Assembly (NCBI RefSeq): GCF_003464085.1
Contig: NZ_QSDR01000004.1
Span: 124,001-188,000 of the forward strand
Direction: 5' to 3'
Source of the DNA: Clostridium sp. AM58-1XD
GTDB taxonomy: Bacteria; Bacillota; Clostridia; Lachnospirales; Lachnospiraceae
DNA: 64,000 nucleotides
Shown piece by piece: positions 27,945 to 37,877 of this stretch (positions within the stretch are counted from its first letter, which is position 1; the number at the start of each line of letters is the position of its first letter). Both the position numbers and the translations under genes were made by a program. The notes below the pieces were generated by a model that saw only the letters and a list, made by a program, of their open reading frames with translations, made no database searches and had not been told where the DNA came from.

Positions 27945-29780
27945 TTATCTGCCGATTTCTTTCAAAAAACGTTCCCCGTATTTTTGGAATTTAAATTCTC
28001 CCACGCCTGTTACCGTCATCATTTCCTCTTTTGTTTTCGGTTTTACCCCGCACATATGTACCAGGGTTTTATCGGAGAAAACAATATACGGAGGAACCTT
28101 TTCTTCCCTGGCAATTTCGCTGCGCAGAGTTCTCAGCCTTTCAAACAATGCCTCGTCTGCCTCTGAAAGGCTATACCCTGCCGTTCTGGTTTGCTTCGAT
28201 TTCTTTCCGTCTTTTTCTTTAGCCGGCTGCTCCTGTTCTCTTTTCATCTTCATGACTACCGGTTCGCCATCATCCAAAATGTGCCCAGACCTGCCGGTCA
28301 GCTTTACAATGGCATATTCATCATTCGTAACCGTCAAAAATTCATGCAGCATCAGGTAATTCATTACCTGCCTCAACCTGGATAAGGGAATCTTGGCCAG
28401 AGTTCCGTAATAAGGGCTGCCGTCCATTCCGTACTGCCTGATTTTAACAGTATTCGCTCCATGGACCGTATCCATAATCACATTCATGCCGTATCTTTGA
28501 TGGGAGAAACTGACACATCCGATCAGTGCTCTTGCAACATCCGTTACATCTGCCGTTTCAAACTCAGTCGTACAGTTCATGCAGTTTCCACATGCATTGG
28601 AACCGCCTTCTCCAAAATACCGCAGGATGTAATCACGCAGGCATTCCGTTGTAAAACAGTAATAAGTCATTTTACGCAGCCGATCCCTGTCCCGCCCGGC
28701 CACGATCTGCCGTGTCTGCATGTCCAGTTCCTGATTATCTGTGTTATTGTCGATAAAGAACTGGTTGGTAATTACATCCTGTCCGTTATAAAATAAAATA
28801 CATTCGCCAGGTTCCTGATCTCTCGCACACCTTCCGATTTCCTGATAAAATGCTTCAATACTCCTTGGCATGTTGTAATGGATGACAAATCTCACGTCAG
28901 ATTTGTCAATTCCCATGCCGAATGCGTTCGTGGCGACCATAACGCGGCTGCGGTCATAGATAAAATCGTCCTGATTCTGGCGCCGCTCCGTATCGCTCAG
29001 TCCGGCATGGTATCTGGTGACGGAAACTCCGTCTGCCTTTAGCCTGTCACTGACTTCCTCCACCAGTTTTCTGGTCAGGCAGTATACGATTCCGCACTGG
29101 CCGCTGTGTGTCTCCACAAACTTTTTCAATGCCGCATATTTATCTTTTGGCGCCTGCACCTCCAGGTACAGATTCGGCCGGTCATATCCAGTCGTTACAA
29201 CCGTTGGCTCCCGCAGCATAAGGATATCAATGATATCCTCTCTTACCTCTTTTGTGGCTGTTGCCGTAAACGCACTGACAACCGGCCTTTCCGGCAATTT
29301 TTTGATAAAATCAACAATCTTTAAATAGCTGGGCCTGAAATCCTGCCCCCACTGGGAGACGCAATGAGCTTCATCGACTGCCACCATGGCAATTTTCGTG
29401 TGCAGCGCGAAATCGAGAAATCCATCCGTCTCCAGGCGTTCCGGCGCCACATAGATAATCGGGTATCTTCCGCCTTTCGCATATTCCAGCGCTTTATAAT
29501 ATTGGCTGGCCGTAAGCGAGCTGTTCAGGTAGGCCGCATGAACGCCTGCCTGATTCAGCGCCGTCACCTGATCCTTCATCAGGGAGATCAGCGGGGATAT
29601 TACAAGTGTAATCCCGTCCATCATCAGTGCGGGAATTTGAAAACAAAGGGATTTTCCTGATCCTGTAGGCATAATGCCAAAGACATCTTTTCCCGCCAAT
29701 ATGCTGTCAATTAAGGCTTCCTGCCCTTCGCGAAATGTATTATAGCCAAAATACTGTTTCAGTACATGATATTTATCCAT
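27945..29780 (-). CDS. recQ: ATP-dependent DNA helicase RecQ
   Basis: 3'-5' DNA helicase in recombination and fork repair. The 611-residue protein shows the Q motif FGYNTFREGQ, Walker A PTGSGKS, DEAHCVSQWGQDFRP, the motif VI segment YQEIGRCARD, zinc-binding cysteines (CLRDYILRYF...CGNCMNC), a winged-helix RQC region, and a C-terminal HRDC domain (LRTLRSEIAREEKVPPYIVF). Start follows AAGGAGAAG. It stands alone, about 180 bases past the lipoprotein gene and its terminator. Confidence 0.96.
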   Translation of the reverse strand: MDKYHVLKQYFGYNTFREGQEALIDSILAGKDVFGIMPTGSGKSLCFQIPALMMDGITLVISPLISLMKDQVTALNQAGVHAAYLNSSLTASQYYKALEYAKGGRYPIIYVAPERLETDGFLDFALHTKIAMVAVDEAHCVSQWGQDFRPSYLKIVDFIKKLPERPVVSAFTATATKEVREDIIDILMLREPTVVTTGYDRPNLYLEVQAPKDKYAALKKFVETHSGQCGIVYCLTRKLVEEVSDRLKADGVSVTRYHAGLSDTERRQNQDDFIYDRSRVMVATNAFGMGIDKSDVRFVIHYNMPRSIEAFYQEIGRCARDQEPGECILFYNGQDVITNQFFIDNNTDNQELDMQTRQIVAGRDRDRLRKMTYYCFTTECLRDYILRYFGEGGSNACGNCMNCTTEFETADVTDVARALIGCVSFSHQRYGMNVIMDTVHGANTVKIRQYGMDGSPYYGTLAKIPLSRLRQVMNYLMLHEFLTVTNDEYAIVKLTGRSGHILDDGEPVVMKMKREQEQPAKEKDGKKSKQTRTAGYSLSEADEALFERLRTLRSEIAREEKVPPYIVFSDKTLVHMCGVKPKTKEEMMTVTGVGEFKFQKYGERFLKEIGR

Positions 29781-29863
29781 CGAATAATCTGCTTCTCCTT
29801 TTAAATTTCCGTAAATTTTAATATCCTATTATCATATCATCTCAACGGATATTTTTCCATAAC

Positions 29864-29916
29864 AGAAAAGACATCCGGCAGATCAATTCCGAACCGATCC
29901 CATCTGCCGAATGCCT
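29864..29916 (-). terminator. Terminator of alsT-lipoprotein transcript
   Basis: Minus strand: GGCATTCGGCAGAT (29915-29902) pairs with ATCTGCCGGATGTC (29883-29870) and is followed by TTTTC. The loop is 18 bases. Confidence 0.65.
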
Positions 29917-29959
29917 TAACTTTTTATTTCATACACCTTTTTCCTGACTATAGGCGCCT

Positions 29960-30601
29960 TTATTTCTTTTTCCAGGGCTTCATTGTTCCCAGAATATCCT
30001 GAATTTTCTTGCCGTCATCCATCCTGTAGAATACGGTAAGGCACATATAGGTGTCATCCACCTGCCTGATATAATAGTCATACCCAAAGGAAACCTCTAC
30101 CATTTTCATCTCTGATCTGACAAATGAATACTCACTGCCGCCCAGATTTATACTGCCCTTATCCACAATTGCATAACCGGCTTCTTCAAGCGATTCTTCC
30201 GTCTCCTTCACATAGCTTTCCAGCGTGCTGCCTTTTGCAATCCCTTCATATGTCAATTCAAATATATTTTCTCCAGAGACGACAGCAGCAAAATCATATT
30301 TGAACACATTCAGGGACGGATTGGATTCTTTAATCTGCTTTTCCTGCTCCCTCAGATCATCCTCACTCCAGAACTCCGTATCATCTGGAAAGGTGATCAC
30401 AAAATCAGCCCACCTGTTGGTAAAAACATTCCCTTCCAGGGTGCCGTCCTCCAATTGGGGAATATCGTCTTGAACCGCCTCACTCGTCCCGCCCTTCTCA
30501 TCGTTTCCACTCTCTGTCTTTCCTTTGCAGCCGGAAGCGATAAGCACCGCGCCTGTAAGAACGGCTGCAAGAAACGGTTTCCATTTTCTTTTCATCATCA
30601 T
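29960..30601 (-). CDS. Predicted lipoprotein of unknown function
   Basis: A 213-residue protein with a lipoprotein signal peptide ending in the lipobox LIASGC (Cys near residue 25), an acidic Ser/Gly/Glu linker, and a C-terminal ~150-residue domain (NRWADFVITFPDDTEFW...YYIRQVDDTYMCLTVFY) that I do not recognise. Predicted to be anchored outside the membrane. It starts 33 bases after alsT with no terminator between, so it may share the glycine-controlled transcript. Confidence 0.75.
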   Translation of the reverse strand: MMMKRKWKPFLAAVLTGAVLIASGCKGKTESGNDEKGGTSEAVQDDIPQLEDGTLEGNVFTNRWADFVITFPDDTEFWSEDDLREQEKQIKESNPSLNVFKYDFAAVVSGENIFELTYEGIAKGSTLESYVKETEESLEEAGYAIVDKGSINLGGSEYSFVRSEMKMVEVSFGYDYYIRQVDDTYMCLTVFYRMDDGKKIQDILGTMKPWKKK

Positions 30602-30634
30602 TAACCTTTGCCGCCTTCCTGATACTAATAATAC

Positions 30635-32001
30635 TTAACTGAATTTCTTACATATTTTTACAACTACGCCGCTCAGAGCCCAGAGAGCGATAGCATTGGG
30701 GATTACCATGAGTCCGTTGAAGAAATCCGACATGGACCACACCAATTCTACTTTCAAAGCAGATCCCACAATGACGAATACAACCACCAGAAGAGAATAG
30801 ATCACTGCCGCCTTCTCTCCGAACAGGTATTTCATATTGACCAGCCCGAAGAAATGCCAGCCCAAAATCGTGGAAAATGCGAAGAACAGCAGGCAGACGG
30901 CAACAAAAATAAGTCCAAAGCTGCCGAAACTCGTCATAAACGCCGCCTGAGTCAGAGCCGTACCCGTTTTTCCGCTGTCCAAAGCGCCTGTTGTCAGCAC
31001 GGAAAATACGGTCAGATTCAAAATTATAAACGTATCTACAAATACACTGATCATGGCGGCCAGCCCCTGCTTATGAGGATTTTCAGCGTTTGCTCTCGCA
31101 TGGGCATGAGGCGTGGAGCCCATACCGGCTTCATTGGAGAACAGGCCGCGGGCAACGCCGAAGCGGACCGCTTCCCGGACAGCGATCCCTGCTCCGGCTC
31201 CCACTACAGCTTCCGGATGAAACGCGCCTACGAAGATCATTTTAAATGCCGCCGGAAGGGCCGTAATATGAAGCCCGATCAGAACAAGACTTCCTATGAT
31301 ATAAACTCCAGCCATCAGAGGCACAATCTTTTCCACAACGGATGCAAGACGGTCAACTCCTCCCAGAAAGATAACGGAACATACGACTGCCAATACAATT
31401 CCAACTGCGATCGGAGGAATATTGATATTGTGCGCTTCAAAAACTTCCGTAAAAGCCGCGCCGATCGAATTGGACTGTACCATATTTCCTGTAAATCCAA
31501 GGGCCAGAATAATAAAGACGGCAAAACAGCCGGCCAGGATTTTGCCAAACGTCCCTTTAAAGGCTGCACGTATGTAATAAACAGGACCTCCTGTCACCTC
31601 ACCGTTTACGACTGTTCTGTACTCCTGTGCCAGAGTCGCTTCCGCGTATATGGTGGACATTCCAAAGAATGCGCTGACCCACATCCAGAATATGGCTCCC
31701 GGCCCGCCGCTGATCAAAGCCGTTGCTGCGCCTGCCAGGTTCCCTGTTCCTACCTGGGCGCGATCGCCGTCGCTACAGACTGAAAAGGCGTCATTTCCCC
31801 GGATTCACCCTTTGATTCTCCTTTTTTCCCCCTTGAGCACATGTGGCCGAACACCTGGCGGCATCCCTCTCCAAACTTTCGTACCTGAATAAATCGTAAG
31901 CGAATCGTGTAGTAAATACCGGTTCCGCAAAGCAGAATAATAAGAACCACATTCCATAAAAAATCACTGGCATTGCTTACAATCTGACTAACGGTTTCCA
32001 T
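30635..32001 (-). CDS. alsT: AGCS-family alanine/glycine:cation symporter (frameshifted)
   Basis: Sodium- or proton-coupled uptake of glycine or alanine. The start METVSQIVSNASDFLWNVV and the ISGGPGAIFWMWVSAFFGM, FGVARGLFSNEAGMGSTPHAHA signature are typical, with ~10 membrane segments. The frame breaks near 31760; adding one G (ATCGCGCCC to ATCGCGGCCC) joins FQSVATAIA to AQVGTGNLAGAATA and yields 455 residues. A single-aptamer glycine riboswitch with a terminator precedes it, which points to glycine as a substrate. Divergent from a glycine-controlled aminotransferase. Confidence 0.93.
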
Positions 32002-32103
32002 ACTTTATTCCTCCTGATATCATTAATTCTTATCACCTTGCCCTTTCATTATGTACTCATTTGACGTACACACGCCTTCCATTCCCGCACATTCAGGGCA
32101 AAG

Positions 32104-32245
32104 AAAAAAAGCTGATAAAATAAATTATCAGCCCTCTGAGAAAGTGAACATTACCCTGTCCTTTTGCCTGAGAGATTGGCAGCTCTTTTCTGCCGTACAC
32201 CTTCGGCGCCCCATGCCGGGGACTCTCCAGAGAGATTCTTCCTGT
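32104..32245 (-). promoter_or_regulatory. Glycine riboswitch (single aptamer) with terminator, controls alsT
   Basis: Minus strand: the aptamer core (about 32245-32150) holds CTCTGGAGAGTCCCCGG, GCCGAAGGTGTACGG and the hallmark AATCTCTCAGGCAAAAGGAC. It is followed by an intrinsic terminator, GCTGATAA-TTTATT-TTATCAGC plus seven T (32132-32104). One aptamer only. Whether glycine turns it on or off cannot be read directly. Confidence 0.92.
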
Positions 32246-32277
32246 ATTCATTTCTATTCTATGAACGGAATAACGTT

Positions 32278-32306
32278 ACTATAACATAGAACGATTTATA
32301 AGTCAA
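32278..32306 (-). promoter_or_regulatory. Promoter of the alsT riboswitch transcript
   Basis: Minus strand TTGACT, 17 bases, TATAGT, just upstream of the aptamer. Confidence 0.75.
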
Positions 32307-32352
32307 CTTTGGGTTCGAGCGTAAAAAAATTCAAAAAAGTTATAAATCCCTC

Positions 32353-32381
32353 TTGCAAAAACAGATCACCTGCGTTATACT
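32353..32381 (+). promoter_or_regulatory. Promoter of the aminotransferase riboswitch transcript
   Basis: TTGCAA, 17 bases, TATACT; divergent from the alsT promoter, -35 boxes about 46 bases apart. Confidence 0.75.
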
Positions 32382-32399
32382 CGATGCAACAAAATAAAG

Positions 32400-32670
32400 C
32401 CAAATGAAGCTTACAGGAAAGCTGCATCGGATTTAAGGTGCACACCGAAGGAGTAAAACTCTCAGGTTTCCCCTCTTGGGAAAGGACTGTAATGTGGATG
32501 GAACTCTGGAGAATCCCTGAAAAACGGGTGCCGAAGGTGCAAGTGTGTTACACGCAAATCTCTCAGGCAAAAGGACAGAGCTGTTTATATGGACTATCAT
32601 GACGGTATTTTATTCCGGCATCTTGGATATTTATGGAGCAGCTCTATTTATTTATGAGCCGCTCTTTTTT
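32400..32670 (+). promoter_or_regulatory. Tandem glycine riboswitch with terminator, controls class V aminotransferase
   Basis: Two glycine aptamers in series: the first with GGTGCACACCGAAGGAGTAA and CTCTCAGGTTTCC (about 32410-32490), the second with GTGCCGAAGGTGCAAG and AATCTCTCAGGCAAAAGGAC (about 32500-32580). An expression platform follows with GAGCAGCTC...GAGCCGCTC plus TTTTTT at 32636-32670. The tandem layout suggests glycine-activated expression, as for gcv operons. Confidence 0.92.
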
Positions 32671-32721
32671 CATTTGGCCAAACATTACATCTAATACATA
32701 ATAAAAAGGAGACGTAAAATC

Positions 32722-33861
32722 ATGCAGAAGAATTATCTTGACAGCATCCAGAGCACTTTATTGTTAGGCGCAGGCCCCAGCGGCGTAGCTCCTTCTACCT
32801 ACCGCGCCCTTTCCCAGACTATGCTTGGCCATCTGGACCCTTATTTCATCGAAATTATGGAAGAAATCAAAAACGGCATCCGCCAACTTATGCAGACAAA
32901 AAACGAGGTTACCGTACCTCTGTCCGGCACCGGCTCTTCCGGCATGGAAGCTGCTTTTGTCAATACCGTAGAAGCAGGCGACAAAGTCCTGATTCTGGAA
33001 AACGGCGTATTCGGAAATCGTATGGCTGACGTAGCGGGCCGCCTCGGCGCTGTTGTAACGAAGGAAGAATTTGAATGGGGCACTCCTGTACTGGTTGACC
33101 GTGTGAAAGAGCTCCTGGCCCAGGATCACTATAAAATTGTCGCCATCGTTCATGCGGAGACATCCACCGGCGTATGCAATCCTGTAGGCGAGATCGGCCA
33201 GCTGGTTCATGAAGCCGGAAGCCTTTACTTAGTAGACGCTGTAACCAGCCTTGGCGGCATCCCTGTGGAAGTGGACAAATGGCATGCAGATATCTGCTAC
33301 AGCGGCTCTCAGAAATGCCTGTCCTGCCCTCCAGGCGCCTCTCCTATTACATTTTCCGACGCTGCCATGGAGGCAATCCATAACCGCAAAACGAAAGTTC
33401 CCAACTGGTATCTCGATATGAATCTTCTGACTCAGTACTGGGGCGGAAGCAAGCGCGTATACCATCATACGGCTCCGATCAGTATGATGTATGCTCTCTA
33501 TCAGTCAATTTACAACGTACTCGAAGAAGGTATGGAACATGTATTTGCACGTCACCAGTCTGTCCATGAGCGCCTCGTAAAGGGCCTGGATGAAATGGGC
33601 ATGAAGATGCTCGTAGCTCCAGAGTACCGCCTGCCTCAGCTCAATGCAGTAGTCGTTCCGGAAGGTGTAGACGAGGCCGATCTTCGTGCACAGCTCCTTA
33701 ATAAGTATCACATCGAAGTCAGCAGCGGACTTGGCCCTCTGGCCGGCAAGATTATCCGGATCGGACTTATGGGATACAACGCAACCGAAGAAAGCGTAGA
33801 CCGCCTTCTTACGGCGCTGAAGGAAATCCTGGAGAAACAGGCCTCCGAAGAAGCAGCTTAA
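32722..33861 (+). CDS. Class V aminotransferase (alanine/serine--glyoxylate type)
   Basis: A 379-residue PLP enzyme of the alanine-glyoxylate/serine-glyoxylate aminotransferase group. Features: GAGPSGVAPSTYRAL at the start, SGTGSSGMEAAFVNT (cofactor phosphate), IVHAETSTGVCNP, LVDAVTSLGGIPV with the PLP aspartate, and the Schiff-base lysine in CYSGSQKCLSCPPGASPI. Start follows AAGGAG. Control by a tandem glycine riboswitch fits a role that consumes glycine via the reverse reaction with glyoxylate, or interconverts glycine, serine and alanine; the exact substrates are inferred. Confidence 0.88.
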   Translation: MQKNYLDSIQSTLLLGAGPSGVAPSTYRALSQTMLGHLDPYFIEIMEEIKNGIRQLMQTKNEVTVPLSGTGSSGMEAAFVNTVEAGDKVLILENGVFGNRMADVAGRLGAVVTKEEFEWGTPVLVDRVKELLAQDHYKIVAIVHAETSTGVCNPVGEIGQLVHEAGSLYLVDAVTSLGGIPVEVDKWHADICYSGSQKCLSCPPGASPITFSDAAMEAIHNRKTKVPNWYLDMNLLTQYWGGSKRVYHHTAPISMMYALYQSIYNVLEEGMEHVFARHQSVHERLVKGLDEMGMKMLVAPEYRLPQLNAVVVPEGVDEADLRAQLLNKYHIEVSSGLGPLAGKIIRIGLMGYNATEESVDRLLTALKEILEKQASEEAA

Positions 33862-33926
33862 TATATGATCGAACGATGAAGGAGTTCAAAAAGTCGAACT
33901 ATCGTAACCGCCTTCTACCGATTGCC

Positions 33927-33963
33927 AAAAAGAGCCGCCGGAACACCCGGCAGCTCTTTTTTT
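33927..33963. terminator. Bidirectional terminator between aminotransferase and rnfB
   Basis: AAAAAGAGC-GCCGG...CCGGC-GCTCTTTTTTT, a GC-rich stem with A and T tracts on both sides. Confidence 0.9.
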
Positions 33964-34018
33964 GTGTGATGAATTAATACGATTAAAAATTTGATTTTTA
34001 TGATTTGCTGTTTTTTAA

Positions 34019-34810
34019 TTACTGAATAACCTTTGTCGGACACTTAAGAGCACATTTGCCGCAGTTGGTACACTTCTCATAGTCGATTACGGCTACGTTA
34101 TTGTCCATATGGATCGCGTCAAACTCGCACTGTTTTGTACATAAGGTACATCCGATACAGCCGTTGTCACATTTCTCTTTTACTTCTTTGCCCTTGTCGT
34201 GGGAATTACACTGTACAAGGTGTTTTGCGCTGTAAGGCACCATGTCGATCAGGCCAAGAGGGCAGGCTTCCGTACATTTTCCGCAGGCAACACATTTCTC
34301 CTTGTCTACGACAGCGATACCGTCTACAACATGGATTGCATCGAACTGACATGCCTTTACACAGGAGCCATATCCCATACAACCGTAAGAACAAGCCTTT
34401 TCGCCTGAACCGGGTACAACCGACGCCTTACGGCAGTCTGCAATTCCCGTATAGCTGTACTGAACTCTCGTCTTATCACAAGTACCTTTACATTTAACGA
34501 AAGCGACCTTCTTCTCAGCGCTTCCTGCAGCGATACCCATGATTGCGCCGATCTTTTCAGCTACCGGAGCACCGCCGACCGGGCAGGCTCCTACATCTGC
34601 CTGGCCAAGAGCGATCGCTTTCGCCAGGGCATCACATCCTGCATAGCCGCAGCCGCCGCAGTTATTGCCAGGCAGCTCGTTACGAACCAGGATTTCCTTC
34701 TCATCTACTTCTACTTTAAACTTTTCACTGGCAACACCCAGCAAAACGCCGATTAATAAACCGACAATACCTACGACTGCTGTTGCAGCCACTATTGCTA
34801 TAATATTCAT
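34019..34810 (-). CDS. rnfB: Rnf complex subunit RnfB (iron-sulfur protein)
   Basis: Electron-entry subunit of the Rnf complex, which couples ferredoxin oxidation and NAD reduction to ion pumping. The 263-residue protein has an N-terminal membrane helix (~5-28), the four-Cys domain NNCGGCGYAGC...ACPVGG, and several 4Fe-4S motifs: CSYGCMGYGSCVKAC, CVACGKCTEACP, CIGCTLCTKQC and CTNCGKCALKCP. Last gene of rnfCDGEAB, ended by the terminator at 33927-33963. Confidence 0.96.
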   Translation of the reverse strand: MNIIAIVAATAVVGIVGLLIGVLLGVASEKFKVEVDEKEILVRNELPGNNCGGCGYAGCDALAKAIALGQADVGACPVGGAPVAEKIGAIMGIAAGSAEKKVAFVKCKGTCDKTRVQYSYTGIADCRKASVVPGSGEKACSYGCMGYGSCVKACQFDAIHVVDGIAVVDKEKCVACGKCTEACPLGLIDMVPYSAKHLVQCNSHDKGKEVKEKCDNGCIGCTLCTKQCEFDAIHMDNNVAVIDYEKCTNCGKCALKCPTKVIQ

Positions 34811-34825
34811 CCTTCGTCTCCTCCC

Positions 34826-35414
34826 TTAAATTAATCCGGAAAATCCGAAAAATGCGATTGCCATCAGACCTGAGGTAATTAAAACAATTGGAGAACCCTG
34901 AAAGGTATGAGGAACATCATTATATTCCATTTTCTCACGGATACCTGCCAGCATAACGATAGCAATTGTGAAGCCTACGGAAATACCGATACCGTTGACA
35001 ACACTCTGAACAAAGTTGTAATCTTTCTGAACGTTTGTCAGAGCAACACCAAGTACTGCACAGTTGGTGGTAATCAGTGGAAGATATACACCAAGTGCTT
35101 CATACAGGGATACCATGTTCTTCTTTAAGAACATCTCGACAAACTGTACAAGAGCTGCAATGACCAGAATAAATACGATGGTCTGCAGATATGTCAAATC
35201 AATTCCCAACAGTCCGGTTGGCTTTAAAAACGCCATATAAACCAGGCTTGTAACTGCGGATGCAATCGTAATAACGAAGATTACGCTGCGCCCATGCCGG
35301 CTGCAGTCTCAACCTTCTTGGAAACGCCCAGGAAAGGACAAAGGCCTAAGAACTGGCTTAATACAACGTTATTTACCAGGCGGAGCCGATTGCAATCAGT
35401 AATAATTCTTTCAT
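34826..35414 (-). CDS. rnfA: Rnf complex subunit RnfA (two frameshifts)
   Basis: Membrane subunit with six helices that binds an iron-sulfur centre with RnfE. ATG 35414 ([12 protein letters not shown]) follows AGGAGGACAG. Two single-base losses break the frame: near 35378 (GCCTGG, expected GCCCTGG, giving [19 protein letters not shown]) and near 35287 (GCAGCGTAATC, expected GCGGTAATC, giving [13 protein letters not shown]). After repair it is 196 residues with [13 protein letters not shown], the usual size. An operon position between rnfE and rnfB supports the call. Confidence 0.94.
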
Positions 35415-35426
35415 CTATCTGTCCTC

Positions 35427-36230
35427 CTATTCCTGAACCTTGTTTTCTGCTGCCTTAGCTGCTGCTGCTTTGGCTGCCGCTGCTTTCTCGGCAGCTGCCT
35501 TCTTAGCTGCAAGTGCCTTTGCTTCTGCTTCTCTTCTCACTTCTTCCAGCGCCTCATGGTTGGCTTTGCAGGAAAGTCCGGAACAGTGCATGCAGTCTCC
35601 GCCGCATACGAGTTCGGATTTCGGAGCGTCGCCATTGGTCGCTGACGGAGCCTTGAACTTATTCTGAAGGGCTGTAAGTCCTGCCAGAACAAAGAATGCT
35701 CCAGGAGCCAGAACGAAGATAGAGATATGGAAATCCTCAGGAATAAAACCATTGCCGAAGAATGCGCCGGAGCCTAAGAACTCACGGACGATGCCGATAC
35801 ATGTAAGGCCTACGGTAAATCCAAGCCCCATACCGATGCCGTCAAATGCAGAAAGAACAGCTCCGTTTTTAGAAGCGTATGACTCTGCGCGGCCAAGAAT
35901 AATACAGTTAACAACGATCAGAGGAATATAGATACCAAGCGAAGCGTACAGGCTTGGAACAAATCCCTGGATTAACAGCTGAACGATTGTAACAAGGCTG
36001 GCTACGATAACGATGAATGCCGGAATTCTGACTCTGTCCGGAATGATGTTGCGCAGCGCTGCGATTATCAGGTTGGAAAAAACAAGAACGGCCGTTGTGG
36101 AAAGACCCATGCCCAGACCATTGATGGCTGATGTCGTAACAGCCAGTGTCGGACACATACCTAACATCAGGACGAAGGTTGGGTTTTCTTTGACTATACC
36201 GTTATAGATACGTTCTGTACATTTATTCAT
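35427..36230 (-). CDS. rnfE: Rnf complex subunit RnfE with Cys-rich and Ala-rich C-terminal tail
   Basis: Membrane subunit paired with RnfA; six helices, with [19 protein letters not shown] and [20 protein letters not shown], the conserved Cys-containing half-helices. At 267 residues it is longer than usual. The extra ~60 residues hold a cysteine cluster, [13 protein letters not shown], then a charged Ala/Lys/Glu repeat ([20 protein letters not shown]) likely to form a helix. The tail could bind a metal centre or partner; this is inference. Confidence 0.95.
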   Translation of the reverse strand: MNKCTERIYNGIVKENPTFVLMLGMCPTLAVTTSAINGLGMGLSTTAVLVFSNLIIAALRNIIPDRVRIPAFIVIVASLVTIVQLLIQGFVPSLYASLGIYIPLIVVNCIILGRAESYASKNGAVLSAFDGIGMGLGFTVGLTCIGIVREFLGSGAFFGNGFIPEDFHISIFVLAPGAFFVLAGLTALQNKFKAPSATNGDAPKSELVCGGDCMHCSGLSCKANHEALEEVRREAEAKALAAKKAAAEKAAAAKAAAAKAAENKVQE

Positions 36231-36241
36231 GATCCCACCTC

Positions 36242-36865
36242 CTACTGTGTTACGCAGTTTTCAGCAAAATAAAGAGCTGCGTTTACTGCGTTTGTAACTG
36301 CTTTTGACGTAATGGTCGCACCACTCATGGCGTTGATCTTGTCGTTATCAGCTGCACCTGAGTTGTCCTTCACTACTGTTAAAGCTTTCTGGTTCTTGCC
36401 TGCGAACTGGCCGTAGAAGCTCTCATTCTGAGCGTTCATACCAAGGCCTGGCGTCTCAGACAGGGACAGGAAAGCAATTCCGTTTACTGTTCCGTCAGCC
36501 GTAATGCCGACAGTAATCTTCACTTCGCCGCCGAAGCCGTCTTTGGAAGTAGAGTTAACAACGTAACCCATAACAGCGCCGCTGGCATCTTTTGCTTCTG
36601 CCGCGCTGTCTACGTATACATTGCCGAACTGATCCGACATTCCTGCCAGGTCAGCAGTTGCCTTCTCAACCGCTGGCGCCATACTGGAATCGTCAAAGTC
36701 TGCCGCCTCCGGAAGAACCTGCTTGTAAGCTGCCATCTGGGTAGCTTTGTTAGCTGCTTCGATCGGGCTCTTTGTAACTTCGTAGACACCTCCTAAAAGC
36801 ACACCGGAAACCAGTGTGATCACAAACAGGATCATGGCGTCTTTCATAAATCCACCTTTTTTCAT
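36242..36865 (-). CDS. rnfG: Rnf complex subunit RnfG (flavoprotein)
   Basis: Membrane-anchored subunit with covalent FMN. One N-terminal helix (~4-27; AMILFVITLVSGVLLGGVYE) and an FMN-binding domain ending in the flavinylation motif SGATITSKAV, the Thr being the expected attachment site. ATG 36865 follows GGAGGG; the open frame to 36913 lies inside rnfD and is rejected. 207 residues. Confidence 0.95.
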   Translation of the reverse strand: MKKGGFMKDAMILFVITLVSGVLLGGVYEVTKSPIEAANKATQMAAYKQVLPEAADFDDSSMAPAVEKATADLAGMSDQFGNVYVDSAAEAKDASGAVMGYVVNSTSKDGFGGEVKITVGITADGTVNGIAFLSLSETPGLGMNAQNESFYGQFAGKNQKALTVVKDNSGAADNDKINAMSGATITSKAVTNAVNAALYFAENCVTQ

Positions 36866-36866
36866 C

Positions 36867-37862
36867 TTACTTGCCCTCCTTTCCAAATGCTTTCGGAAGG
36901 GTATATTTCTCAATAAGCGGTACTACGATATTGGAAATGATGATCGCATAGGAAACGCCTTCTGCAGATCCGCCCCACAGACGGAAGATACCGGTAAGAA
37001 CGCCTAAAAGGATACCGAATACGATCTGTCCCTTTGGTGTAATCGGGCTTGTAACATAGTCGGTAGCCATAAAGAATGCACCGAAGATAAGGCCGCCGGC
37101 ACAGACCTGAGCCAGTACGTATGAAGGATTAAATCCGCCAAAAATGAATATAAATACTGCAAAGGAAAGGATATATGTTCCCGGAATCTTAATGGTGATA
37201 ACCTTTCTTGCAAGCAGATAAACTGCGCCAATGAGCAGAGCGATCACGGAAGTCTCTCCGTATGTACCGGTGATGTTGCCGACAAAGAGTGCCGGAAGAT
37301 CAACAGACTGTGCTGCTGCAGCTCCTGCTCCCGCTGTTCTCATCACTGCAAGAGGAGTCGCGCCTGCCATCGCATCCATAACCTGAGGATCTGCAAAGTT
37401 GCTTACTTTACCAGCAAAGGAAATCAAAAGGAAACATCTGGCTGCCAGAGCCGGGTTCATCCAGTTCTGACCAAGTCCGCCATACAGCTGTTTTACGATA
37501 ATAATTGCAAATACGCCGCCCAGCATTGGAATCCATATATTGCTCCACTGGTATACATAGCCCTGATCCACCTGCTTAAGCAGAAGTCCGCAAGGCATGT
37601 TAAGAGCCAGAATCATACCGGTTACAAGAGCACTTCCATCAGAGATTGTAATCGGCTTTTTCATACCTTTTTCATATAAATATTCGCTGACCACACACGC
37701 AAGTACGGTAGCGATTAAAGTAACTAATGCACTTAAACCAAATCTGTATACACCATACGCAGTTGCAGGAAGCATTGCAATTGCCACATCAAACATGATG
37801 CTCTGTGTCGTAACCTTACTTCTCACATGCGGGGATGATGATACGTTCAATAATTTATTCAT
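36867..37862 (-). CDS. rnfD: Rnf complex subunit RnfD
   Basis: Polytopic membrane subunit related to NqrB, about nine helices in 331 residues. Features: the cytoplasmic start SSSPHVRSKVTTQSIMFDV, GGLGQNWMNPALAARCFL, flavin-attachment motif AGATPLAVMR, and ATDYVTSPITPKGQ. Its stop lies just before the rnfG start. Typical length, intact. Confidence 0.96.
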   Translation of the reverse strand: MNKLLNVSSSPHVRSKVTTQSIMFDVAIAMLPATAYGVYRFGLSALVTLIATVLACVVSEYLYEKGMKKPITISDGSALVTGMILALNMPCGLLLKQVDQGYVYQWSNIWIPMLGGVFAIIIVKQLYGGLGQNWMNPALAARCFLLISFAGKVSNFADPQVMDAMAGATPLAVMRTAGAGAAAAQSVDLPALFVGNITGTYGETSVIALLIGAVYLLARKVITIKIPGTYILSFAVFIFIFGGFNPSYVLAQVCAGGLIFGAFFMATDYVTSPITPKGQIVFGILLGVLTGIFRLWGGSAEGVSYAIIISNIVVPLIEKYTLPKAFGKEGK

Positions 37863-37877
37863 GCTTTTTCTCCCCTC

